Shown: positions 1 to 4,982 of the stretch, piece after piece
Numbering within the stretch: the first letter of the stretch is position 1
How the letters are laid out: every line of letters starts with the position of its first letter
Assembly: GCA_019348265.1 (NCBI GenBank)
Contig: JAHWJV010000200.1
Coordinates: 1 to 6,730, forward strand
DNA length: 6,730 bases
Source: Gemmatimonadota bacterium
GTDB taxonomy: Bacteria > Gemmatimonadota > Gemmatimonadetes > Longimicrobiales > Longimicrobiaceae
Reading direction: 5' to 3'
Program-made: the position numbers and the translations under genes
The notes under the pieces: generated by a model
The model's database searches: none
The model's input: only the letters and a program-made list of their open reading frames with translations
What the model was told of the DNA's origin: nothing

Positions 1-590
1 AAGAAATCGAACTGCCCCGTCTCATCACGCCGCACCAGCTGCCGGGCGATCGCATCCGGCGAGTCGTCGTACATCCGCGCGCCCACGTACAGCGCCTGCT
101 CGTCGTAGAGCACGCGGACCTCGGTCCGGTGCCGCGCGGGCGCGCCCTCGATCGGCTCGCCCTGCACGAAGCCGCTCGCCGCCGGAGCCGCGGTCCACAC
201 CTCCTCGTCGAGCCGCCCGTCGATCCGCGGTGGGGACGTGCTGCGATGGACCTGCAGGACCGGAACCTCGCGGGAACCGGCAGGCGCCGGGGCTTCCTGG
301 GCGAGTGCGGCGGCGGGCTGGGCACTCAGCAGTGCCACCCCGGCCAGGATGCGGCGCCGGCTGCCCGAAACAGGCGGAGCCGGCGCAGGGAAAGCGGGAG
401 TGACGAGGTCAGCTGCCCCCGCCGGTGGTGCCGTGATGCGCGGGGCCGACCTGGTCGGCGCCTCCTGCGGCTGCGATGCCGGACCCGGCGCTGCCCGTCC
501 CCGTGCTGCGGCTGATCCCCGCAGCGCCCAGGGCCGCCCCTTCCCGCGCGATCTCGTCATCCGCCGGAGTCGCAGCGGTCGACTGGCCAT
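1..590 (-). CDS. DUF5916/CBM9-like outer-membrane protein, N-terminal part (cut by window edge)
   Basis: The 3' end lies beyond base 1; 196 codons are visible. Counting from the ATG at 588-590, residues about 77-103 form a signal peptide: an SRRRIL basic start, a hydrophobic stretch and an ALAQ cleavage region. From residue about 123 the sequence reads IDGRLDEEVW, then VRVLYDEQALYVGARMYDD and ARQLVRRDE. This is the usual opening of DUF5916 proteins, whose N-terminal domain resembles CBM9 and whose C-terminal part is probably a beta-barrel. Their function is unknown; a link to surface glycan or peptide handling is only a guess. The start is odd: no ATG, GTG or TTG lies just before the signal peptide, so the nearest in-frame ATGs (558-560, 588-590) leave a 60-75 residue Ala/Pro/Arg-rich extension. 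ATG 588 has a modest AGGA four bases upstream. A much better ribosome binding site serves another frame (see 409-606). Family call firm, start uncertain. Confidence 0.72.
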   Translation of the reverse strand, partial: MASRPLRLRRMTRSRGKGRPWALRGSAAARGRAAPGPASQPQEAPTRSAPRITAPPAGAADLVTPAFPAPAPPVSGSRRRILAGVALLSAQPAAALAQEAPAPAGSREVPVLQVHRSTSPPRIDGRLDEEVWTAAPAASGFVQGEPIEGAPARHRTEVRVLYDEQALYVGARMYDDSPDAIARQLVRRDETGQFDF

Positions 591-606
591 CGTTCCTGTT
601 CTCCAC
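409..606 (-). other. Overlapping 65-codon reading frame with a strong ribosome binding site; possible displaced 5' end of the DUF5916-like gene
   Basis: A GTG at 604-606 sits six bases after a perfect AGGAGG (613-618, minus strand). It opens a frame that begins MENRNDGQSTAATPADDEIA and ends at TGA 409-411. The frame differs from that of the DUF5916-like protein, which it overlaps. The codons are GC-rich in third position and look at least as coding-like as the Arg/Ala/Pro-rich overlapping frame. A five-G run (plus-strand C at 416-420) lies just before its stop; removing one base there would join this frame to the one carrying the signal peptide. It may be the true N-terminus after an indel, a small separate peptide, or chance. 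No homology recognised. Confidence 0.3.
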
Positions 607-680
607 CGACACCCTCCTGTGATTGAACGGCGCGGATCGCGGACGCCCGGAATGCGCCGCGGTCCGCCCCTCATCTGCAG

Positions 681-703
681 GTCACCCGCTCAGGCGGGCT
701 GAC
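681..703 (-). terminator. Hairpin across the stop codon of the SPW-like gene
   Basis: The arms GTCA-CCCGC (681-689) and GCGGG-C-TGAC (694-703) pair around a TCAG loop, giving about nine base pairs with one bulge. The stop codon 690-692 lies in the loop. No T-run follows on the minus strand, so this is not a classical intrinsic terminator. It could weaken read-through into the DUF5916-like gene or protect the upstream message. Confidence 0.2.
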
Positions 704-1055
704 CCTCGTTCGCGTTCCAATCCGTCAACGCGGTGACGACCATCGTGATGCCCGTCAGCGCGAGGAAGAAGTTTCGAGCGCGCTTGTCATCCTCGAAGCC
801 GAGGACCCAGGGCAGCGCGGGGATCGCGAGACCCAGAACCGCGTCGGTGACGCCGTGGGCCTTCAGCGGAACGGCACGCTTGAGCGCGGGTGGATAGTCG
901 GTCAGGGCGGACATGGCCAGGTACCCCGCGGCCAGTCCATACGCCGCCCACGCCGCGCGGGACGGGAAGCCGAGCAGCTTCGGCGCGGCCAGCGTCGCCG
1001 CCATGGTCGAGTAGTCGAGCGCGCCGTGAAGTGTAGGCGTGATAGGCTTTTGCAT
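690..1055 (-). CDS. SPW-repeat-like four-helix membrane protein
   Basis: A 121-residue, mostly hydrophobic protein with about four membrane segments (near residues 14-30, 34-52, 69-87 and 96-111). It is an internal duplication. The first half reads HGALDY, APKLLGF, ALTDY; the second reads AHGVTD, LPWVLGF, ALTDW. A His-Gly/Asp pair opens each half, a (P)xxLGF turn follows, and ALTD closes it. This two-repeat pattern matches SPW-type small integral membrane proteins, whose biochemical role is unknown. The start is the ATG at 1053-1055, preceded by CCAGGAGGAGCG, an ideal ribosome binding site. That site is itself paired in a predicted hairpin (1057-1091), which suggests controlled translation. 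The downstream neighbour is the DUF5916-like gene, about 100 nt away. The reading frame is convincing; the exact family name is from recall. Confidence 0.72.
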   Translation of the reverse strand: MQKPITPTLHGALDYSTMAATLAAPKLLGFPSRAAWAAYGLAAGYLAMSALTDYPPALKRAVPLKAHGVTDAVLGLAIPALPWVLGFEDDKRARNFFLALTGITMVVTALTDWNANEGQPA

Positions 1056-1056
1056 C

Positions 1057-1091
1057 GCTCCTCCTGGTTGAATGGAACGGCCTGGAGGAGC
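1057..1091 (-). promoter_or_regulatory. Hairpin masking the ribosome binding site of the SPW-like gene
   Basis: On the transcript, GCUCCUCCAGG (plus 1091-1081) can pair with CCAGGAGGAGC (plus 1067-1057). This gives eight continuous GC-rich pairs, one A-A mismatch and two more pairs, around a 13-nt loop. The AGGAGG motif lies wholly in the stem, and the start codon begins one base after it. Such a fold should block ribosome entry until it is melted or bound, as in RNA thermometers or translational repressor sites. The trigger cannot be told from sequence. Confidence 0.5.
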
Positions 1092-1153
1092 AAGCGGTAT
1101 GCCTCACTGCCGAGCGGTTTCGAGCAAGCGGCGAGGGGGAACTCCCGGCAGCC

Positions 1154-1260
1154 GGCCCCTCACCAGGCGACTGAAGTCGCGGCTACTACGAAACCCAAGC
1201 CCGCCTTCGCGGGCTGTAGAACGCCCTTGATCAGTCGGCGAAGGCGGACTTGAGAGGTCG
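1154..1260. repeat. Palindromic dispersed repeat, copy A (right end missing or decayed)
   Basis: This copy shares GCGACTGAAGTCGCGGC (1168-1184) with the left end of the copy at 2860-3017 (one difference), an identical 18-bp hairpin AGCCCGC-CTTC-GCGGGCT (1198-1215), and the core CAGTCGGCGAAGGC (1232-1245). The second hairpin AGTCGGC-GAAG-GCGGACT carries one mismatch. The left boundary is set by GGCCCCTCACC (1154-1164), which resembles the inverted right end of the full copy. The right inverted end is not recognisable. No coding capacity. Confidence 0.75.
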
Positions 1261-1297
1261 GCGCTCAGAGCACCGCCTTAAGTGGCCCCGAGTCCTC

Positions 1298-1327
1298 TGC
1301 GTGCGGCTCTTCCCTAATCGGCACGCA
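1298..1327 (-). terminator. Hairpin downstream of the cupin gene
   Basis: TGCGTGC (1298-1304) and GCACGCA (1321-1327) form a seven-pair stem with a 16-nt loop, beginning seven bases after the cupin stop codon in transcription direction. The position suits transcript termination or 3' end protection, but there is no T-run. Confidence 0.22.
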
Positions 1328-1333
1328 TGCCCC

Positions 1334-1753
1334 CTACGCCCGCGCTTCCCGCAGGGACGCCCAGGGCTCCTCGCCGGAAACGTCGACGATGGCAGGCCCT
1401 GCGGGCCTCGACGGAGAGAGGATGGCGAGGAAAACCAGCGTCTCAGCGCCCGCGTTGTATGTGCCGTGGACCATGTCAGGCGGGATGTGCGCGCTGTCTC
1501 CGGGGCCGAGCGTGCGGGACTCCTGGTCCACCCACTGTTCGGCCGTGCCGGAGACGACGTAGATGATCTCTTCCATCGTGGGGTGCCGGTGGAACGCGTG
1601 CCCCTTACCGGGAGGCATGCGCACCCTCACCAGCAGCAGCCCCTCCGCGTCGGTCAGCCCCGGTCGGCAAAGCCACTCGTGCGGACCCCAGGGGAGCTCT
1701 TCGACGACCATTTCCTCGGAGGTGACGAAGCGCAGGGAGTCGGGCGGGGTCAT
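1334..1753 (-). CDS. Small single-domain cupin protein
   Basis: A 139-residue protein that is essentially one cupin barrel. Motif 1 is complete: G51, H55, H57, E62 and G69 in GHAFHRHPTMEEIIYVVSG. Motif 2 is also complete: G85, P91, D93, H96 and N100 in GDSAHIPPDMVHGTYN. H55, H57, E62 and H96 are the expected metal ligands, so a metal-bound cytoplasmic protein (no signal peptide) is likely. Small cupins of this type include isomerases, dioxygenases and sugar- or ligand-sensing proteins; nothing here chooses among them. The start is ATG 1751-1753, preceded by AAGGAACCACG. The frame stays open upstream into the lipoprotein gene, but that part is Pro/Arg-rich shadow sequence. It follows the small lipoprotein by 40 nt and is probably co-transcribed with it and with the ferritin-like gene. 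Confidence 0.88.
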   Translation of the reverse strand: MTPPDSLRFVTSEEMVVEELPWGPHEWLCRPGLTDAEGLLLVRVRMPPGKGHAFHRHPTMEEIIYVVSGTAEQWVDQESRTLGPGDSAHIPPDMVHGTYNAGAETLVFLAILSPSRPAGPAIVDVSGEEPWASLREARA

Positions 1754-1793
1754 CGTGGTTCCTTGTGGAGGTTGGTTCCCCGGCGGGCGCGAA

Positions 1794-1997
1794 TCAGGGA
1801 TGTGATCCGGCGGTCGCCGAGGAGTCGCCGGCGACGGGGGCGGCAGTCGCGTCGCTGCCGGCCGTCCCGACGTCGCCGGCCGGGCTGGTGGATGCTCCCG
1901 GTGCCGCGGACGCGTCCGGAGTAGCCTCCTGTTCGCCGCCACACGAGGGAAGCGTCAGCAGAATGGCGGCGGTCAGAAGGTAGCGCCTCGTTGCCAT
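1794..1997 (-). CDS. Small low-complexity lipoprotein
   Basis: A 67-residue protein. Residues 1-19 form a lipoprotein signal (MATRRYLLTAAILLTLPSC) with Cys19 as the lipidation site. The mature part is about 48 residues of Ala, Gly, Ser, Thr, Asp and Pro with no hydrophobic core, so it is probably a disordered, membrane-anchored tail in the periplasm. No domain recognised. The ATG at 1995-1997 has only a weak ribosome binding site, but the signal sequence sets the N-terminus well. It lies 54 nt after the ferritin-like gene and 40 nt before the cupin, which fits one transcript. It resembles in design, not in aligned sequence, the lipoprotein at 5749-5973. Confidence 0.68.
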   Translation of the reverse strand: MATRRYLLTAAILLTLPSCGGEQEATPDASAAPGASTSPAGDVGTAGSDATAAPVAGDSSATAGSHP

Positions 1998-2051
1998 GAG
2001 AGGATGCTGGTTGGGGACAGGCGGCCGCCGGCCGCGACCGCCAGGGTGAAG

Positions 2052-2672
2052 CTACGCCTTCTTCTTCGCACCGGCCTTGGAGCCGGCCTTCTTCTTCGCG
2101 CCAGAGGAACGGCCGCGACTCACCAGCCCGATGCCGACCCGCTCTATGGCCTCGAGACCCATGGCTGCACCCCCGTGGAGTCGCTCCAGGAGCTGCTCGA
2201 CCCGTCCCACCACGCTCTTGTCGTCCGCCCCGAGCTCCGCGAGCGTCTCGACCGCCCACCGGTAGTGGCGCTTCTCGTCGTCCGCCCCGCGCCGCACCAC
2301 CTCCTTGACGTCAGCCGGCAGGCGGCGTCGCGCGGCGCCCCCGTACTTCTGCATGCTCTCCCACTCGTTCGAGCGGAAGGTGAGCAGCACGGCGCGATCG
2401 CCCCCGGCCGCTCCGAGCGACTGTATCGCCAGCTTGAGCAGACCAGTCGAGGCATGCGGCATCTGCAGCGGCTTCCCTCCGTTCGACTCGATCAGCGCGG
2501 ATATCTCGCGGATGTGACGCTGGTGGTCTCGCTTGAACTGTCGGAGCGCCTTCTTGAGCGGTTCGCGCGAGAGCGCGTCGATGGCCACCTGATACGAGCG
2601 CACGGCGTCGTGGTCGAGCTGGAGCAGGTCGCTCAGGGTGCGAATCAGCGCTGCACTGTTCTTTTCCGCCAT
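2052..2672 (-). CDS. Ferritin-like (DUF2383/PA2169-type) four-helix protein with lysine-rich tail
   Basis: A 206-residue soluble protein, mostly helical. Helix 1 carries LDHDAVRSY (D20, H21, Y27), helix 2 FKRDHQRH (D49, H50, H53), helix 3 SNEWESMQKY (E103, E105), and helix 4 DDEKRHY (E133, H136). Acidic and His residues at one level of four helices are the pattern of di-iron ferritin-like bundles, and the N-terminal half resembles DUF2383/PA2169-family proteins; metal binding is inferred. Residues about 187-206 form a separate basic tail, with AKKKA twice around a GSKAG link, resembling histone H1-like and Dps DNA-binding tails. The start chosen is ATG 2670-2672, with GGAGAG upstream; the in-frame extension to 2756 is Arg/Pro-rich and lacks helix character. 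It heads the cluster with the small lipoprotein and cupin. A stress or iron-storage role linked to DNA is a guess. Confidence 0.78.
   Translation of the reverse strand: MAEKNSAALIRTLSDLLQLDHDAVRSYQVAIDALSREPLKKALRQFKRDHQRHIREISALIESNGGKPLQMPHASTGLLKLAIQSLGAAGGDRAVLLTFRSNEWESMQKYGGAARRRLPADVKEVVRRGADDEKRHYRWAVETLAELGADDKSVVGRVEQLLERLHGGAAMGLEAIERVGIGLVSRGRSSGAKKKAGSKAGAKKKA
2056..2099 (-). repeat. Duplicated 14-bp unit encoding the AKKKA tail
   Basis: GCCTTCTTCTTCGC occurs at 2056-2069 and again at 2086-2099, exactly 30 bp apart and in frame. It encodes the two AKKKA blocks of the ferritin-like protein. The 30-bp (ten-codon) period suggests the tail grew by tandem duplication. Confidence 0.7.
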
Positions 2673-2801
2673 GATGGCTCTCTCCGCGCGCGGGGGAACG
2701 GCTCCCGGTGATCCGGATCGCATTCGTCGCGGAATGGAGTGCAACTCGACGGCCAATCCGCTGCCGGAGGCCGATCACCGGCGGCCCTTCCCGCGCTCAG
2801 A

Positions 2802-2831
2802 GAGTTCAGTGGCCGGGTGAGAGGCCGAAGC
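2802..2831. repeat. Isolated right end of the palindromic repeat
   Basis: These 30 bases, beginning GAGTTCAGTGGCCGGG, match 2988-3017 with a single difference (G2809 versus C). No matching left half lies beside it, so it is a solo end or the remnant of another copy. The two ends are direct repeats 186 bp apart and could recombine to delete the DNA between them. Confidence 0.8.
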
Positions 2832-2859
2832 GTACGCGCGGGACTAGCCCACCTCCAGC

Positions 2860-3017
2860 CCGGCGATTGAAGTCGCGGCAACGAAGAACCGAAGCCCGCC
2901 TTCGCGGGCTGCTCGCGTCATCGGCTCTGTGCCCCGCCTCGTACATCCGTCAGTCGGCGAAGGCCGACTTCCAGTTGTCGTTGCCGCGAGTTCACTGGCC
3001 GGGTGAGAGGCCGAAGC
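2860..3017. repeat. Palindromic MITE-like repeat, full copy B
   Basis: The ends are inverted repeats of 25 bp: 2860-2884 (CCGGCGATTGAAGTCGCGGC and on) against 2978-3002, with three mismatches. Inside are two perfect seven-pair hairpins, AGCCCGC-CTTC-GCGGGCT (2893-2910) and AGTCGGC-GAAG-GCCGACT (2952-2969). The right end continues as GGTGAGAGGCCGAAGC to 3017, a stretch repeated at 2816-2831. The element has no reading frame of its own. Terminal inverted repeats with hairpin cores and scattered partial copies fit a non-autonomous, transposase-mobilised element or a REP-like sequence. No target-site duplication is obvious. Confidence 0.8.
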
Positions 3018-3214
3018 TCCTCCGGATCCCGATGAAGATGATCGCTTCCATGCCGCCGGCGAACGCCAGAAGGATGCCTCAGCAGGCCGCGAGGGCACCC
3101 TCCTGGAGTCAGAGCTGCCTGGGGCGCGCGGACTCGTACATCCAGGCGCTTACGCAAGCGATGGTGACTTACAGGCACTCGGGTCTCGCTGCTTCGGGTC
3201 GCGGCAGGGGCCGC

Positions 3215-4087
3215 TCATCTCTGATACACGCGAACGTAGTCCACCTCGAACCTCGCCGGGAAAGGAGTGGGCGCCGGGTCGCCGCCGTTCGCGCCGCCGA
3301 TCGCCAGGTTCAGGATCATGTAGTGGGTCTGATGGAAGGGGTTCTTCCCCTCCGCGTCGCCGTTGATCGTCTCGGAGAGGTGGGTCGTGTTCAACAGCAC
3401 GTCGTCGACGAAGAGGCGGATCTTTTCCGGGTCCCAGTCCATCCGCCAGACGTGGAACTTCTCCGACCATCCTGGATCGACGAAATCGGTCAATGGCTTC
3501 TCGAGCGCATCCCACTTCGCCACGCCGCGCCGATCGGTACCCCAGGCGACGTTGGCCAGCAGCATGCCGCGATAGAACTCCATGATGTCGATCTCGCCGT
3601 TGCTGGGCCACGCGCCCTGCACACCCAGTGTCCAGAAGGCAGGCCAGAGGCCCTGCCGCGTGTCGATGCGTCCTCTCATCTCGAAGCGGCCGTACTGCCA
3701 CGACTGCTTGCCACGGCTGACCAGGCTCGCCGAGGTGTATGCCGCGTAGCGGCGGCTCGCCTTCCAGTCGGCGCTGGTGGAATCGTAACGAGGGTTCTCC
3801 TTGCGCTCCCGGCGCGCTTCGATGACCAGCAGCCCGCCCTCGCACCAGGCGTTCTCCGGCTGGTACCACTGCTCCTCGCGATTCCTGACGAAGCCCGCCT
3901 CGTAACCCCAGTTCGTCGGGTTCGGGCGACCGTCCACGTCGAACTCGTCCGACCATACGAGCGTCCATTCCGCCGGAGCGGTCAGCGCGGAGACCGGGGT
4001 ACCTCGCGAGGGGAGCTGCCGCGCGGAGTTAGGCACGCACGCTACCATCGTGAGGAAGGCTGCCAACAGCACGGGAAGCTTCATCAT
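3215..4087 (-). CDS. GH16 family endo-beta-glucanase, laminarinase-like lipoprotein
   Basis: A 290-residue protein. Residues 1-17 are a lipoprotein signal ending at Cys17 (LTMVAC), so it is probably anchored in the outer membrane or periplasm. The GH16 domain spans about 40-290 and opens with LVWSDEFD. The catalytic motif GEIDIMEF gives nucleophile E165, D167 and acid/base E170. The ExDxxE spacing is the laminarinase-like (beta-1,3-glucanase) type. Supporting blocks are WPAFWTLG, WRMDWDPEKIRLFVDD, NLAIGG and the closing FEVDYVRVYQ. The domain looks complete. Expected action is endo-hydrolysis of beta-1,3 or mixed-linked glucans; substrate is not fixed by sequence. Two adjacent ATGs (4085-4087, 4082-4084) start it, with no good ribosome binding site. 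The frame is open upstream through a cupin fragment (4088-4270), so a longer in-frame fusion cannot be excluded, though the lipoprotein signal argues for this start. Confidence 0.92.
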   Translation of the reverse strand: MMKLPVLLAAFLTMVACVPNSARQLPSRGTPVSALTAPAEWTLVWSDEFDVDGRPNPTNWGYEAGFVRNREEQWYQPENAWCEGGLLVIEARRERKENPRYDSTSADWKASRRYAAYTSASLVSRGKQSWQYGRFEMRGRIDTRQGLWPAFWTLGVQGAWPSNGEIDIMEFYRGMLLANVAWGTDRRGVAKWDALEKPLTDFVDPGWSEKFHVWRMDWDPEKIRLFVDDVLLNTTHLSETINGDAEGKNPFHQTHYMILNLAIGGANGGDPAPTPFPARFEVDYVRVYQR

Positions 4088-4270
4088 CGATCCCGTAGCG
4101 ACCAGCTGTAGACGCTGGAGCCGCTTCAGGTGAGCGGAGAAGTTTCGGAACGCGTGCACGGCTCCGCGAGGGATGGTCACGGTCTCCCCCTCCCGAACCG
4201 GGCCCCATTTACCGTCACGTACCACGGCCAGCGTACCGGAGATGGTCTCAGTACCCTCCCGCGGAAACGG
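4088..4270 (-). pseudogene. Cupin gene fragment, in frame with the GH16 gene
   Basis: Between the BsuPI-like gene and GH16 the minus strand reads REGTETISGTLAVVRDGKWG and then GETVTIPRGAVHAFRN. This holds the last part of cupin motif 1 (E, six residues, G) and a perfect motif 2 (G-x5-P-x-G-x2-H-x3-N, His codon at 4154-4156). The HxH part of motif 1 is missing: upstream the frame runs directly into the neighbouring gene. After FRN the similarity stops, and the next residues lead into the GH16 ATG without a stop codon. It is therefore an internal cupin piece lacking both ends, unable to form the full metal site. It differs in sequence from the intact cupin at 1334-1753. Remnant is the best reading; a translated N-terminal addition to GH16 from GTG 4223-4225 is less likely. 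Confidence 0.65.
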
Positions 4271-4272
4271 CC

Positions 4273-4710
4273 CTAGCGGGTTACCCGGAACGTCGTCGAG
4301 ACGACCGGCTCGCGCGTGCGCGCCTCCAGGTTCTCCAGCGTCGTACGGATGCGGTACTCGCCGGCCGGTAGCGCCGGGTTGAGCCGTCGCGAATAGGTCG
4401 CCCTGGACCCCGGCTGCAGTATCCTCAGCTCCATCGTGCAGGCCCCGTCCCTGTCGAGCTCGCTCTGGTGCCAGCTTCCGCTGCGCTGCCGTTCGAGCGT
4501 GGAGACACAGAGGTTGTAGCCGATGGCGTGGCGGAAGGTATTCGTGAGTATCACGACCGCGGTCTCACCCGCCGCATAGCTGTCGCGTTCGGTCGTGAGC
4601 ACCCGCACCTGCGCATCGGAGATCAGGCTGGGGTCGGGATCCAGCGGACTCACGGACTGGCGGCAGCCGACTGAGGCGAGGACGAGCAGCGCGGCAACTA
4701 CATTTCGCAT
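4273..4710 (-). CDS. Lipoprotein with BsuPI-like Ig-fold domain
   Basis: A 145-residue protein. Residues 1-16 are a lipoprotein signal (MRNVVAALLVLASVGC, lipidated at Cys16). The mature part, from about residue 35, has alternating beta-strand patterns: VRVLTTERDSYAAGETAVVI, GYNLCVSTLER, CTMELRILQPG and PAGEYRIRTTL. Two mature cysteines (in YNLC and ACTMEL) could form a disulfide. This layout (YxxGE, then LxN, YNLC, a central CTMEL block and LPAGEYRxR) matches small secreted Ig-fold proteins related to the BsuPI protease-inhibitor domain. Inhibitor activity is not implied. The start at 4708-4710 has a strong GGAGG five bases upstream. The stop TAG (4273-4275) abuts the cupin remnant, so it may share a transcript with GH16. 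Family level moderate; gene call strong. Confidence 0.82.
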   Translation of the reverse strand: MRNVVAALLVLASVGCRQSVSPLDPDPSLISDAQVRVLTTERDSYAAGETAVVILTNTFRHAIGYNLCVSTLERQRSGSWHQSELDRDGACTMELRILQPGSRATYSRRLNPALPAGEYRIRTTLENLEARTREPVVSTTFRVTR

Positions 4711-4982
4711 GGATCCTCCGGTGGTGCGGTCACGAGCCTTTACGAACGTTCACGGGCGAGCTCTCCAATGAAAAAACGAATGGGGAGACCTGGATGTGAC
4801 ACCACCCGGCTCACCTTCGGCAGGTTACGGCGGAGCAGGGACCGGAAGCGCTGCAGATGGGCCGTGGGAGGAACGAGCGGCGAGATCCCACGCACGGCCG
4901 GGGCGATCCCGTGCGACGGCGGGGGGCGACCTGATGCGAAGCGACTAACGAAGTCTGGCGCGACGTCCCGGGCAAACGCGGG
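4711..4982. other. 272-nt intergenic region with alternative hairpins
   Basis: No gene supported. Two stems compete for bases 4891-4892: CGTGGGA/TCCCACG (4863-4869 with 4886-4892) and CGCACGG/CCGTGCG (4891-4897 with 4909-4915). They lie in the 3' untranslated part of the FlgD-Ig-like gene and upstream of the BsuPI-like gene. An A6 run (4770-4775; T6 on the coding strand) and the palindrome GAACGTTC (4744-4751) sit just upstream of the BsuPI-like gene and mark a likely promoter area, without a good -35/-10 match. Confidence 0.4.

Larger units (their letters stand above)
2673..3214. other. 542-nt repeat-rich intergenic region
   Basis: I find no convincing gene between the GH16 stop and the ferritin-like start. 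The middle is occupied by the repeat end at 2802-2831 and the full repeat at 2860-3017. The promoter of the ferritin-like cluster should lie within 2673-2800, but I cannot point to a clear -35/-10 pair. The part at 3018-3214 has a short hydrophobic frame (minus strand, GILLAFAGG then MEAIIFIGI) ending inside the repeat, and a five-pair GCGGC/GCCGC hairpin (3201-3214) just after the GH16 stop. Confidence 0.6.

Noticed and set aside
129..702. Plus-strand open frames of 128 and 154 codons
   Set aside because: They are antisense to the DUF5916-like gene, very rich in Arg, Gly and Ala, and have no domain or ribosome binding site; high GC alone creates such frames.
1154..3017. CRISPR array
   Set aside because: The repeated units are palindromic, of unequal length, separated by genes and not regularly spaced; no cas gene is present.
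2708..4111. A 467-codon plus-strand open frame
   Set aside because: It runs antisense through the whole GH16 gene and across the repeats. The GH16 protein on the other strand has complete catalytic motifs, so this is a GC-driven shadow.
4754..4800. Promoter TTGGAG-17-TCGTAA upstream of the BsuPI-like gene
   Set aside because: The -10 box matches the consensus at only two of six positions; the AT-rich patch is suggestive but not enough to call a promoter.
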